Shown: positions 34,561 to 47,335 of the stretch, piece by piece
How positions within the stretch are numbered: the stretch's first letter is position 1
How the letters are laid out: every line of letters starts with the position of its first letter
Assembly (NCBI RefSeq): GCF_964204865.1
Contig: NC_135252.1
Coordinates: 310,001 to 374,000, forward strand
Length of the DNA: 64,000 nucleotides
Origin: Styela clava
Taxonomy: Eukaryota > Chordata > Ascidiacea > Stolidobranchia > Styelidae
Direction of reading: 5' to 3'
The notes under the pieces: model-generated
The model's database searches: none
What the model was told of the DNA's origin: nothing
The model's input: only the letters and a program-made list of their open reading frames with translations
Position numbers and translations under genes: made by a program

Positions 34561-34989
34561 TTGTGGAAATAAATCTCTCTTATTCTCTCTCTAGTTGCTG
34601 AAGTGATTAAGTTTCACACTGAAGATGACTATTAGAAAAGTTGGTCTGTCAAATAATACTTTTGACAAATTCCATGTAATCACAGAAAACTATTGGGGGA
34701 GGGCATGTTTTGTTGAGAACTCAAAATGAGCGCGCAAAAAAAACCTCATAAGCCAACGATTTTAACAAGTACAAAAGCCTCATGATTTGGAATGTTTGAA
34801 ACAAAAAGCCAAGAAAAATCCCAAAATATCAAACAGAAATTTTGACGCCAAACGTGTTTCAAAACGTGCCAAAATTGTGAAATTTGTCGGTAAAAAAGTC
34901 ATCATGGTAACCCCGGACTGCCCCGATACGCGCGAGAATAGCCAAATAAAAACGTTGGATTGGACGCTTCCCTATAATCGATTTTATAT

Positions 34990-35275
34990 TTGTAATAATG
35001 ACCAATCAATAATAAGTCAACATGGCGTACAATTGCAAACTGTTCAGTCGACACTTGTATAGCTCAGACGGATATTCGGGCATGATTGTAAACCTCCCCC
35101 GTTTTCGTGGTTTTGCGTGTTATTTGTCAATTTTCCATTTCGTTTCAAAAAAAAGTTGTAAATCAAATATCTTAGTTGTCATTCTATCTTCCGAGTGTCT
35201 TTACTTTAGTTGCAATAATCAAAATTTAGTTCTAGAATCTCTACGATGGACTAGGCTGATTACATATTAGTACTT
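34990..35275 (+). repeat. Dispersed repeat family R1, copy 3
   Basis: Shares an ordered series with 39575-39860: AATAAGTCAA, GCTCAGACGGATATTC, TTTTGCGTGTTATTTG, TTAGTTGCAATAATCA and a terminal AGTACTTG. Inverted relative to copies 1 and 2. Confidence 0.65.
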
Positions 35276-35315
35276 GAAAGCAGCATGTAGTAGGAATTTA
35301 TTTTGTAGGTTTTGA

Positions 35316-35780
35316 TGAAGTAGTCACTAAAAGACTGAACCCAGAATGGAAGAATTGAATAAAATTTCATCCGCGATTACGTTGCGCCATTGATTTTACT
35401 AAAAGATCGAACCCACGAAGGAAAGGGGGATGAAATATTAACCAGTGTTAGGTTGTGCGCCTCGAATAGAAGAAGAGTATAAAATTGCTTTCGGAAAAGG
35501 TGGTGTGGTTGAAGTCACTACAAAAATGAACATTAAAAGAAGAATTGAATGAAATTTTTCTCGGCCGAATATCGGGTGAATGTAGTCACAGAAAGACTGG
35601 ACCCAAAAGAAGGACTTGGATAAAAAAAAAATTTTGACAAAAAGTTCGACTACTGAAGTATGAAGCTTAAAAAAAAAGTGGGCCTATTTTTTTCCGTATG
35701 AGTGAGGTAGTTAAAAGGAAATCCAAAAAGCGATATTTACTTGGAAAAAGTGAAATTTTTGTTGTCGAAGGACAGTTGAT
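35316..35780. repeat. Degenerate tandem repeat (about 70-120 bp units)
   Basis: The motif series GAAGTAGTCACTAAAAGACT, GAACCCA, GAAGAATTGAATAAAATTT recurs at least four times with heavy divergence, for example GTAGTCACAGAAAGACTGGA at about 35583. Unit length varies. No ORF crosses it. Confidence 0.55.
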
Positions 35781-36075
35781 ATCACTTTCATCAGAATCGA
35801 ATTCACTTCACTTTGTTTATCTCAGAGACTATTTACGACTGACCCGCGGGTGACAAAGTTGACAATCGTTTTTTTTTTCAGAGACCGTCAAGTCACGCAT
35901 AATTGCAATAAATGTGAAATGATTTCAACCATAAAAATTGAAATGAGGCCGTTGACAATACAATCTGATAATAAGTGAAATGCTCCCTCCATATGTAGGC
36001 CTATGCGAATTCATGGTATCACATATGGTTTGTTTCTGACGCTTAGCACGATAAAGAAAAAAGCTATAACGAAAA

Positions 36076-36397
36076 AATTACATATTTATCTCGGTTGAGA
36101 GAAAAGGCGAAAATAAAGCCTCATCAAATGGCGAACCACGGGCCTCTCGTTCGGTTACCAATCCATGTCGAGTATGGGATTAGTTGGTTATTTGTTTTCG
36201 GAAACATGGACCTGATGGTGGAGGAAGTCGTAACCGACCAGCGTTTACGTAAACCACAATACGGCAGCGAGGAGTCCAGCAATCCTCTTGCACATAACCA
36301 TCCCCGCATAAGATTCGAACCTGCGAACCCACGAAGAGTAATCAGAGGTGCGATGGCATGCGTATTCCTAACGCTTAGCGCGATGAGCCACACTGTC
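36076..36397 (-). mobile_element. tRNA-derived SINE
   Basis: Read on the minus strand, the 5' part (36393-36301) has an A-box-like TGTGGCTCATCGCG and, about 60 nt on, a B box GGTTCGAATCT, as in a pol III tRNA-type promoter. It is followed by a body ending with CCGTGGTTCGCCATTTGATG and a tail CTCTCAACCGAGATAAATAT. The body and tail match a second copy at 47.2 kb. The tRNA-like part does not fold into an obvious complete cloverleaf, so this is a SINE head and not a working tRNA gene. Confidence 0.65.
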
Positions 36398-36668
36398 ATC
36401 TACTACTGATACCCACCTTTTTAGTCATCTACTGCTGATTCCCTCATTTTTTAGTCATCTACTGTTGATACCTACCTTTTTAGTCATCTACTGCTGAGAC
36501 CTACCTTTTTAGACACTGATACACGTGGTGCCTACCTTTTAGTCATCTGCTACTGATACATATCTTTTTAGTCATCTACTACTGATGTCTACCTTTTTAC
36601 ACACTGATACCTTTGATACCTACCTTTTTAGTGCCTGTTGATACCTATGATATCTACCTTTTTAGTAG
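36392..36668. repeat. Minisatellite, about 30-bp unit
   Basis: Roughly nine degenerate units of the form ACCTTTTTAGTCATCTACT followed by a short GCTGATACCT-like segment, with some truncated units. It begins immediately at the 5' end of the SINE copy. Confidence 0.85.
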
Positions 36669-38654
36669 GGTCCAAAAATATACGCAGCTTCTAAGAAGAT
36701 AAGTCCCATTTGAACAGGTATGTATTTTACAAAAAAGCTAAGCCTCCCCAAGAGACGAGACGCCTTTTCATAGAAGTCCAAAAGCAGAAAGGTAAGAGCG
36801 GGGAGAGAGACATAACGGGAGAGAGACATAACTTAAAAGTAAGGTTCAAGACCGGCAAAGCACATCTCTCAGCGACAAATGAAAATAATATTACACGATG
36901 CTCATATAAATTTAAGAAAAAAGCACTTTAATTAAATTAATCCTAAGACCTAAAGCAAAATGTTGCCCATCTACACTGGCGGGCCATATAAGTGTGACCA
37001 ATGACATTAAACAATGTTTAATGTCATTGGTGTGACGTAGAAAGATACATTTTATGAACAACATTTACATTGTTACAAAAGAAAAGACGGAAACAATAAG
37101 CTTTGTGCCAAAACTAAATTTAATCGCAATCTCAACAAATTCCTTGAGCTATTTCAAAACAAAACATAAAAATTTGGTTTTAGCTGTGTTGTGGCAGCAT
37201 CAGGCGGGCCAGATTGAATTACCAAACGGGCCGTAGTTTGCCCATGTCAGGTCTATTTACGGTTCTAGTGTCTATTCAATTTTAATCTCAAATTGCCATG
37301 TTTTTTTTTTGCTCAATTCATTTGTTGTAGTGCGTGATTTTATTTCATAATTTTCTGAAAACAAAGTATCTGACGGAAGAAAGTTGTGGCATATGTTTTG
37401 TTCAACGTGGAGTTTTCCGCTACAATGAAAACAGTGTTCCCTTCATGGGATTTTTGGTCTTGCAAACAGTAGATCGATGGTTCATGTTCCCTTTCAGCCT
37501 TTGTAGGTTGTTCTGCTGTGCTGATGGCGATGCGATCTCCATCGGCAATGAAGTAGTGAAAACTGTGTGTTTTGGTTTGAATTTCGCAAAAAAGACTACC
37601 GGTATGTATTTGTAATGTCATTGTTATAAGATACGGTATGTTAACCTAAGACAGTAAGTATTGTAAACACACACAGAAAGTAGGTACAGAGGTACCGGTA
37701 CGGTACGCCACCCGTTGTTCGCTGTAAGCAAACAAACGGTAGTCTGGATTTCTCGATTGCTGATTGTTGAGCGTTTATTCTGTTATTGTAGTGTGCCAAT
37801 CCAGGCAATTCTTTCGAAAACGTCTTACTAGCCTACCCTTAGTCTGTTAGTGGCTAGCATTGCCTTTTGATGGAATGATTCGGATATTCATTTCGTTTTT
37901 TAGTAAAAAAAAATTGTCACTGTGTTATTTTTGCAATATAATTGAAGTAGGCCCACAACATCATCATTTTTTGTCAGCGAGTGTTCTTTAATCCATATAT
38001 CTGTATAGGAAAAGCACATACACGTCTCACATTTTAATTTGAATTTATAAGATATTGCCCGATGTCGCATCATGTTTTTGTTTTATTGTGTTTTGCCTGT
38101 TTTTGGGGGACGGGCACGTACTTGTACGTATTTAACTTTTTTATTAAGTTATACCGGTACCCGTCCTCCAGGTCCTCTGTATTTTGTTTGTCCCTTTGTT
38201 GTTGTTTTGTGTTTTGTTTGTATCAGAGTGACCGAATAAAATTGATTGATTGATTCGTCGTGCTTAAAATATTGTACACACAAAACTAAGCAAACATAAT
38301 AATAAAAGTATAAAATAAACAAACATACAATACTGCAATATTTCCGCAATTGACGCGGGGCCGCGAAAGATATTAAGTAGTCTAAGTCATCATGTCAGCG
38401 ACACCTTGAAAACATGGAACATATACTGATATACATCTGTACATGGGAAGATATGTTCATTTCAGCATTTAGAACAACCTATTTCAAGCAAATAGGTACG
38501 GTACTAGTGCATTACAGAGTTGCTCTTCATAATGGGTGTATGTTGTAACCAGATTTCAATTTTATTCACAAATGCTTGTATAACTGTATAACATCTTTAT
38601 TATGTCTGTAGGTTCATATTTCAGTATTTATACAGTACTGCAGTATGAATAAAC

Positions 38655-38858
38655 GGTGACCGTACATTTGAACCCATGTGCATTTGAACCCATGCGTATA
38701 TCCACGGGTTCAATCTATATGCGGGTGCTAAAACCCATGGGTTAGGGTTAGTATGGGTTTAACTATCCGTGAAACTAAAAAAATTCCATAGGTGCAATAG
38801 CATACAGGTGCAATTGTCATGGGTTCAAATGTACGTGGGTTCAAATGTAATGGAACCT
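38655..38858 (+). mobile_element. 204-bp MITE with perfect 8-bp target duplication, copy 1
   Basis: Ends GGTGACCGTACATTTGAACC and, read inverted, AGGTTCCATTACATTTGAAC. The flanking octamer GAATAAAC is identical on both sides (38647-38654 and 38859-38866). Subterminal copies of TACATTTGAACCCA make nested inverted repeats. The 8-bp duplication points to a hAT-type transposase. Copy 2 lies inverted at 54056-54242. Confidence 0.85.
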
Positions 38859-38940
38859 GAATAAACAGATATTATGACATATAGGCCTATATACAGATAT
38901 ATGCTTTGCGATTTTATATTTACATTTTATGTATGTTCAT

Positions 38941-39350
38941 TAGGGCTGGGCATTTTCGAATACCTTGTGATTTCAGAATCGAATCGAATAATATTTTTCG
39001 AATCGAATCGAATCTCGAATACTTGAAAATATATAATTGTAAGCAATTTTATTATAGTAATTGGTCCTCCCAACACATGAATTACCGAAGACATATATTA
39101 AATCACCCAGATAGATTACTGAGCGCTCACACAGAATAACAAACAAGTTTTATCAATAACTCACTACAGAAAATAGTCATATGTTAGAATTTCGTTGGAA
39201 AAATATGACTCTAATGAAAAAAAATTCACCTCGACCATTGGCGAAAAGATAAAAACAAGATGGCGGCGATTCGAAATTTAGCTCTGAACCGATTCGAATA
39301 ATTTACTATTCGATTCGATTCGAATATTCGATTCGAAATGCCCAGCCCTA
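38941..39350. mobile_element. 410-bp hAT-type MITE, AGGGCTGGGCA ends
   Basis: Inverted ends TAGGGCTGGGCATTTTCGAA and TTCGAAATGCCCAGCCCTA, bounded by identical octamers ATGTTCAT (38933-38940 and 39351-39358). Subterminal arrays of ATTCGATTCGA make it a strong foldback. An 8-bp duplication supports hAT mobilisation. It lies about 870 bp upstream of the VPS11 start codon. Confidence 0.88.
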
Positions 39351-39574
39351 ATGTTCATATATATTTACTGTGACTGTGATAATTCTGGTATAATATAATG
39401 GTAGTTATGTTATCATAGTTTTGAGGGTAATATCACACAGATTCACACCTTCCTTGTATTTGAAATGCTATCTTGTCTTATTAACCAGAAGTGTGATACT
39501 ACAGTACTACAGTACTATGGATGTTTAACCCCAGAGAGTACCAATTCCCTTGTTTTTTTCAGTAACAATGGCCA

Positions 39575-39860
39575 ATCTGCAATAAGTCAATAACGACGTA
39601 ACAATTAGAATTTACAGATTTATGCGACCGCTCAGACACTAGTTTTGCTCAGACAGATATTCAAGCATGGTTGTATACATTGCCTCGTTTTCATTGTTTT
39701 GCGTGTTATTTGCCAGTTTTCAGTAGTCTTTTCGAAAAGTAGTTTAAAATCAAACTTAATTGTCATTATGTTCTTTATGGGAAGCTTTAGTTTAGTTGCA
39801 ATAATCACAAATTTGTCCCGCAAATACTGCAATAGACGAGGCTAAAACTGTCAGTACTTG
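39575..39860 (+). repeat. Dispersed repeat family R1, copy 4
   Basis: Best match to the copy at 34990-35275; shared words include GCTCAGACAGATATTCAAGC, TTTTGCGTGTTATTTGCC, TTTAGTTGCAATAATCA and AGTACTTG. It ends about 360 bp before the VPS11 start codon. Confidence 0.65.
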
Positions 39861-40219
39861 CATGCGGTTGAGCACTTTTAACAAAAATAATGATTTTGAA
39901 AATGTAGAGCAGTTTATGAGCGCTAACCCTCCAAAATACTCTCAAAATAAGCTTACAGAATTTTTCCATAGTAAAGTATAAGAAATAATTTTCTGGGTAA
40001 AAGGTCGGGGAAACATCCCTATATACTCATGATTACTGGAGTATAGCACTGCTTTGATCAAAAGAATCATTTGCAGCAATATCGTTCTGCAATTCTGATG
40101 TGCAAAAATATTAGTAAATGCTAAAAAGTTAACATCCAATAAAAAAAGATTTATTTTATCACTTTTTAAAAACTTCAGATTAGCATAAATGATATAGCTA
40201 CTGTTTGTCATTGTTGAGA

Positions 40220-43099
40220 ATGGCATACATACAATGGCGGCGTTTCAATTTCTTCAATAAAGAAGTAATAGAAAGCAATGCTACTGGAAAAACATTCGAC
40301 ATGATTAAAGATGCAAATTTACAATGTTGCACGTGCGGTCGTGGTTTTCTTATTTTTGGCGATGATACTGGTCATATTCATATCGTGAATCACAATTTTC
40401 AAGTTCAATCATTTCAAGCATATCGGATCAGTGTTTCACATCTATTTCAAGTTATTCAGCATAATGTTTTGGCTTCCATCGGCATCGATGAAGAGGGTGT
40501 TAACCCTGTTATCAAAATATGGAACATGGATAAAAGAGATAAATCAGGTGATCCTTTTTGCTCCAGAATTCAGGCTGCTATTCCCAATAACTTGCCGAGT
40601 GATGTGTCTGCATTCTCTGTTCTGTCAAACTTAAGCATGATGGCTGCTGGTTTTGCTCAAGGTAGCATTGTATTGTATAAAGGAGATGTTTTGAAGGATA
40701 GACATGGTAACAAAACAATAATACTGGAAACCGGGCAAGGGGGGCCAGTCACTGGTCTGTCATTTCGATATGGTGAGAAAGATTCCTATTTGTTTGCAAC
40801 GACTCATACTACGGTATTATCATATGCAGTATCAGATAAATACTCAAAAATGCATACGTTGGAAGATCAAGGATGCCCAATGTTTTGTACTGCGATATCT
40901 AACAGTGTACTTGATAATCAATTTCTTGTTGCTGCAAGTGATGCTGTATACGCTTATCAGCCTGACTCAAGGGGCCCTTGTTTTGCTTTTGATGGTGACA
41001 AAGTTTTAGCTCGCTGGTATCACGGATATCTAATCCTTGTCTACAAGGACAAAACCAGAGCGGGAGTCTCGTCCAGTGCATTGCGACCGACAACTGAAAA
41101 GAACATGCTCACAATTTATGACATGAATCAGAAAATCATTGCTTATTCTCATGCACTACCAGGGGTCAAAGATGTTTTATATGAATGGGGATCTATCTAT
41201 GTGCTAACAGCGGACAATGTATTAGTGTGCCTGCAAGAGATTGATATTCATAGTAAACTTGAAGTACTTTTTAAGAAGAATCATTACTCTTTGGCAGTAA
41301 ATATGGCTAAAAATCAAAACCTTGGAGAAGAGGGCTTGATGGAGATTTTTCACCAATATGGTAACCATTTATACAGCAAAGGTGATTATGACGGTGCAAT
41401 ACATCAGTATGTTAAAACAATTGGTCATCTGGAGCCATCTTACGTGATAAGAAAATTTCTTGATGCACAGCGTATTCATAATTTGACAACATATTTACAG
41501 GCAATGCATGAAAAAGGGGAGGCGAATGAGGACCACACTACGTTATTATTGAATTGTTTTACAAAATTGAAGGATAGTGAAAACCTGAATAGATTCATCA
41601 TGGGCCCTGAAACCAAGCATAAATTTGATGTAGAAACAGCCATAAGAGTTTGTAGACAGGCTGGATATTATGAACATGCATTAAAACTGGCGGAAAAGCA
41701 TCAAAAGCACACCTGGTATCTGAAAATTCAGTTGGAAAACACCAAAGATTATAAACAAGCTCTCGCGTACATACGAAAACTACCCTATGAAGAAGCAGAA
41801 ATTAACATGAAGAAATATGGTAAGCTGTTGATGAAGAATGTCCCAGCAGAAGCAACAGAGTTATTGAAAGCCCTTTGTACAGATTACAAGCCAAGTAATA
41901 TGCCACTGGTGAATGAGGATGATTATGAGAGTTTTGGAAATGTTTCAAATAAACATGCTAATGTAGAAGAGTTCATACATATATTTGTCAACAACTCGGA
42001 AAGACTGGTTGCCTTTCTACAACATATCATTAAAGTTGAACCTCAATCTTCAGAGCTTGTATACAATACACTGCTGGAATTGTATCTTCACCAAATGACA
42101 CATCCCAATACAACCTCAGAGGAAAGGCGAAGAATAGAAGATCAGACCTTGGATTTGTTAAAAGAATTCTCATCTCTAGATTATGATACAGACCAAGCAC
42201 TAGTGCTATGTCAAATGCATTGCTTCAGGCCTGGCATTCTGTTCTTATATGAATCTGCAGCACTTTATCAGCAGATATTGAGGTATCATATGGACCATGA
42301 GGCCATGGGATTGGTTGTTGAAACCTGTAGAAAACATGGGTCAAAAGATCCTTCATTATGGCAGCAAGCTCTAACTTTTTTTGCCCGACAAGAGGATGTC
42401 AAATGTGAAGAACATATTATGCAAGTTCTGACTCATGGGGACAAGAATAATCTCCTTCCTCCTTTGCTGGTCATTCAACTGTTGTCCAGAAGTTCTACAG
42501 TCTCATTATCAGTCATCAAGGATTATATTCTAAGACGATTGCAGAAGGAAACCGAAGAAATAGATCAACACGAGAAAGTCATTCGACAATGTCAAGAAGA
42601 TACAAAGAAAATGAAAGAACAAATTGAGGAATTGAAAACGACTGCTACTATATTTCAAGTGACCAAATGCAGTTTATGTAATCATGATCTCGAACTGCCA
42701 TCTGTTCATTTTCTCTGCAAACATTCCTTTCATCAGCATTGTTTTGAAAGTTATTCAGAAAATGATCAGGAATGTCCAGTCTGCGCAGGCGAAAATCATA
42801 AAATTTTGGAACATATGAGAGAACAGGAACAAGCTCTTTTAAATAACAGAAATCTCTATGATCAATTTTCTTCTCAAGTTCGTCAGTCAAGAGATGGTTT
42901 TTCTATTATTGCTGATTACTTTGCTCGTGGAGTATTTAACAAAGTTACTCTTGTTACCGAGTCAAAGGTCAGGGGAAACAGTGCAACCGCAAATCCTTTT
43001 GAAGCTAGTTCAGGCTCAAATCCTTTTGAAGATTCAGGGAGTCTCATTGATGTCAGCCTTCAGAGAGAACTGAAAATGATGCAACAAGCAAACAGATGA
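40220..43099 (+). CDS. VPS11: VPS11, CORVET/HOPS core subunit (single coding exon)
   Basis: Core class C tethering subunit shared by CORVET and HOPS, acting in early and late endosome/lysosome docking and fusion. The start ATG at 40220 gives MAYIQWRRFNFF, matching the family N-terminus, and 959 residues (human about 941). Domains: WD40-like propeller about 1-345, clathrin-like helical repeats about 355-740 (HNLTTYLQ, DVETAIRVCRQAGYY, WYLKIQLE), coiled coil about 770-812, RING-H2 817-855 with all eight ligands C817, C820, C833, H835, H838, C841, C852, C855. The C-terminal tail has two NPF motifs at 925-927 and 934-936, the second followed by acidic ED. The coding region has no intron, unlike the intron-rich neighbours and vertebrate VPS11. 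It runs in the same direction as PRRC1 just downstream. Confidence 0.96.
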   Translation: MAYIQWRRFNFFNKEVIESNATGKTFDMIKDANLQCCTCGRGFLIFGDDTGHIHIVNHNFQVQSFQAYRISVSHLFQVIQHNVLASIGIDEEGVNPVIKIWNMDKRDKSGDPFCSRIQAAIPNNLPSDVSAFSVLSNLSMMAAGFAQGSIVLYKGDVLKDRHGNKTIILETGQGGPVTGLSFRYGEKDSYLFATTHTTVLSYAVSDKYSKMHTLEDQGCPMFCTAISNSVLDNQFLVAASDAVYAYQPDSRGPCFAFDGDKVLARWYHGYLILVYKDKTRAGVSSSALRPTTEKNMLTIYDMNQKIIAYSHALPGVKDVLYEWGSIYVLTADNVLVCLQEIDIHSKLEVLFKKNHYSLAVNMAKNQNLGEEGLMEIFHQYGNHLYSKGDYDGAIHQYVKTIGHLEPSYVIRKFLDAQRIHNLTTYLQAMHEKGEANEDHTTLLLNCFTKLKDSENLNRFIMGPETKHKFDVETAIRVCRQAGYYEHALKLAEKHQKHTWYLKIQLENTKDYKQALAYIRKLPYEEAEINMKKYGKLLMKNVPAEATELLKALCTDYKPSNMPLVNEDDYESFGNVSNKHANVEEFIHIFVNNSERLVAFLQHIIKVEPQSSELVYNTLLELYLHQMTHPNTTSEERRRIEDQTLDLLKEFSSLDYDTDQALVLCQMHCFRPGILFLYESAALYQQILRYHMDHEAMGLVVETCRKHGSKDPSLWQQALTFFARQEDVKCEEHIMQVLTHGDKNNLLPPLLVIQLLSRSSTVSLSVIKDYILRRLQKETEEIDQHEKVIRQCQEDTKKMKEQIEELKTTATIFQVTKCSLCNHDLELPSVHFLCKHSFHQHCFESYSENDQECPVCAGENHKILEHMREQEQALLNNRNLYDQFSSQVRQSRDGFSIIADYFARGVFNKVTLVTESKVRGNSATANPFEASSGSNPFEDSGSLIDVSLQRELKMMQQANR

Positions 43100-43427
43100 A
43101 ATGATCTTTTATTTAAACTTTCTTAATTTATATTCCTATTTCACTAAAATCTCATCTGCATTATAGAAATAGAAATGTATGTATTGTCATTAATCAAACC
43201 TCTATTCAAATATTGTTTTCTCTTGCTATTTTTGTGAGAAGCGGTGACATACATTATGCTGCTTTTATGATAAACTGCATATTGAATAATTCCTATTGCT
43301 GTTGTCTGTCCTTATCGTACTTCACAGTCAATCAAGTCCTATGATAAGAATGAACACTTTTCAATAATGGACTGATAATCTATTGGTTTCGTAGTTCCTG
43401 TTTATTTATTCTCCCAGTCTGTGAACA

Positions 43428-43433
43428 AATAAA
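43428..43433 (+). terminator. Likely VPS11 polyadenylation signal
   Basis: Canonical AATAAA about 330 nt after the VPS11 stop codon, followed by a T/G-rich stretch. It lies about 230 bp before the PRRC1 start codon. Confidence 0.6.
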
Positions 43434-43605
43434 AACCTTGTAATTTACATATATCTATATGTGTTATAACTTACATGTATATTTATTAATTGAATGCTTC
43501 AGTTATGTTGTACTCATGTCATTGTTTGTGATCGTTTGTTCCATTTATCATTTGTATGATTTACCCAATGAGCATTATTCGTTGCAATATTTAAATTTAT
43601 CAATT

Positions 43606-43616
43606 TTTTTTATCAG
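43606..43616 (+). promoter_or_regulatory. Splice-acceptor-like site upstream of PRRC1
   Basis: A T-rich tract followed by TATCAG|GTC ends 50 nt before the PRRC1 ATG. It could join a non-coding first exon or serve as a spliced-leader acceptor. No matching upstream donor is evident in the short gap to VPS11. Confidence 0.4.
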
Positions 43617-43666
43617 GTCTTTTAAACTTACATAAGTTCCGATCTTAAATACGGTACTTTGGCAAA

Positions 43667-46128
<2,462 letters not shown>

Positions 46129-46707
46129 AAGATCCCGACTTGATAAAATATTTTTGCATAATGCCACGTCATTCCACGAGCTCATTTTTCTATAAAAAGA
46201 TGCTAAAAAATGTCTGTAGTTTTAAGGAAAATTAGAGCAAATGAGATCTGTTTGTTGCAGAACTTGCAAAGCTTGACATGTGTGGTCAATTTGCCTTATA
46301 GCTTGAATAATTGGAATATATATTAGTTAGTCACCTCAGAGTGTGGTCGATTGACCTTCTTTCCAAAGTTCTCATCTGGGATGCTGGAATGAATTAAATA
46401 CACAAATCTAATCATATTTCGCACGCAAATTTTCAACTATCCTTGTGTTAGAATAAATAGCAAGTTTGCTACATAGAAGGCGGTGTCGCCCTCGCTACCA
46501 TCAGAGATGTGCAATAACATGTATTAAGTGTAGTTGATACCAGCTTATGTTGTTGTTTAGAGAATACTGATATATTTTATGTTGGTGCTGTGTGCTGTCA
46601 ATCATAATATTGCTGGCTGATAGATGATACATTCTGTATATAAATCCATTTTATTATACATATATCTTTGAACTATAAAGTTACTGTCGACTTTATCGTT
46701 TATTGGA

Positions 46708-46713
46708 AATAAA
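46708..46713 (+). terminator. Likely PRRC1 polyadenylation signal
   Basis: AATAAA about 580 nt after the PRRC1 stop, followed within 30 nt by a T/G-rich stretch (TTGATCTTGTGTTTT). It is the first canonical signal after the stop codon with such a downstream element. Confidence 0.6.
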
Positions 46714-47159
46714 CAAAAAAAGTTGATCTTGTGTTTTATATTTTTAATATAAGGTTATTGGGGACGCTGCAGCGTAGTATCAGGGTGTTTCTTGGGGAAT
46801 GAGAAATGCGACATCTGGGTGGTAGAATTAAACTTTGACAATCTTTCTTTTTGCTGTTGTTGGATATTTGGAGTTTGCGCTTCTGCTTCAATACAGCGCA
46901 TCTAGTTGCATTTTATCCACAAACGCATTGGTTAACTAAATGCGTGTCCAGTACATTGACTTTTTTTCCGTATTTAGGGTGGTTCACGTTAGCAAGCGCT
47001 AGTCGGTTGCGGGCTTTTCACCATCAATTCCATACATCTGAAACAAATTACTGGTTAACTGATCCAATACCCAACCTGTTCACGGCGAGAGACCGTAGTA
47101 CGGTACGCCATATGATTAAGCCGTCTTATCGGATTTCTTTCGAGATGAAAATGGATTGG

Positions 47160-47335
47160 GTAGGATAGGATTTACATATTTATTCCGGGGAGAGGAAAGT
47201 AAGTAGTGTAGGTAAGACGGCTTAATCACATGGCGAACCACGGCCTCTCGTCCGGTTTGCAGTCCAGGTCGGGTATGGGATTAGTTAGCCAGGTATTTGT
47301 TTTCGGAAGCATCGGCTTGATACCTTATCCCGGGG
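47160..47335 (-). mobile_element. SINE, 3' part (second copy)
   Basis: Shares with the 36.1-kb SINE the words ATGGCGAACCACGG, CCTCTCGT, GGGTATGGGATTAGTT, ATTTGTTTTCGGAA and the tail TACATATTTATTCCGGGGAG, in the same orientation. The tRNA-like head is missing or unrecognisable, so this is a 5'-truncated copy. Confidence 0.65.

Larger units (their letters stand above)
25136..40219. other. Repeat-rich intergenic block between clathrin and VPS11
   Basis: This 15-kb stretch separates two divergent genes and should contain both promoters, but I find no recognisable core promoter motif. Named repeats inside it have their own entries. Other hAT-like end fragments are seen near 27434 (CAGGGCTGCCAC), 28905 (CAGTGGTTCTCAAACTT), 31020-31070, 31480 (CAGGGGTGAGCAAACTGCGG) and 32906-32924 (AAGGTTGCCGACCACTG). 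27231-27300 matches part of the hAT element at 53.8 kb. No intact host gene was found. Confidence 0.6.

Noticed and set aside
36301..36393. A functional tRNA gene on the minus strand
   Set aside because: A and B boxes are present, but I could not draw a complete cloverleaf, and the sequence continues into a SINE body shared with another locus.
36124..36399. Overlapping 91-104-aa ORFs on both strands
   Set aside because: They lie entirely inside the tRNA-derived SINE.
38750..38762. Telomere-like GGGTTAGGGTTAG
   Set aside because: Only two units and part of a MITE; the same words occur in its other copy at about 54170.
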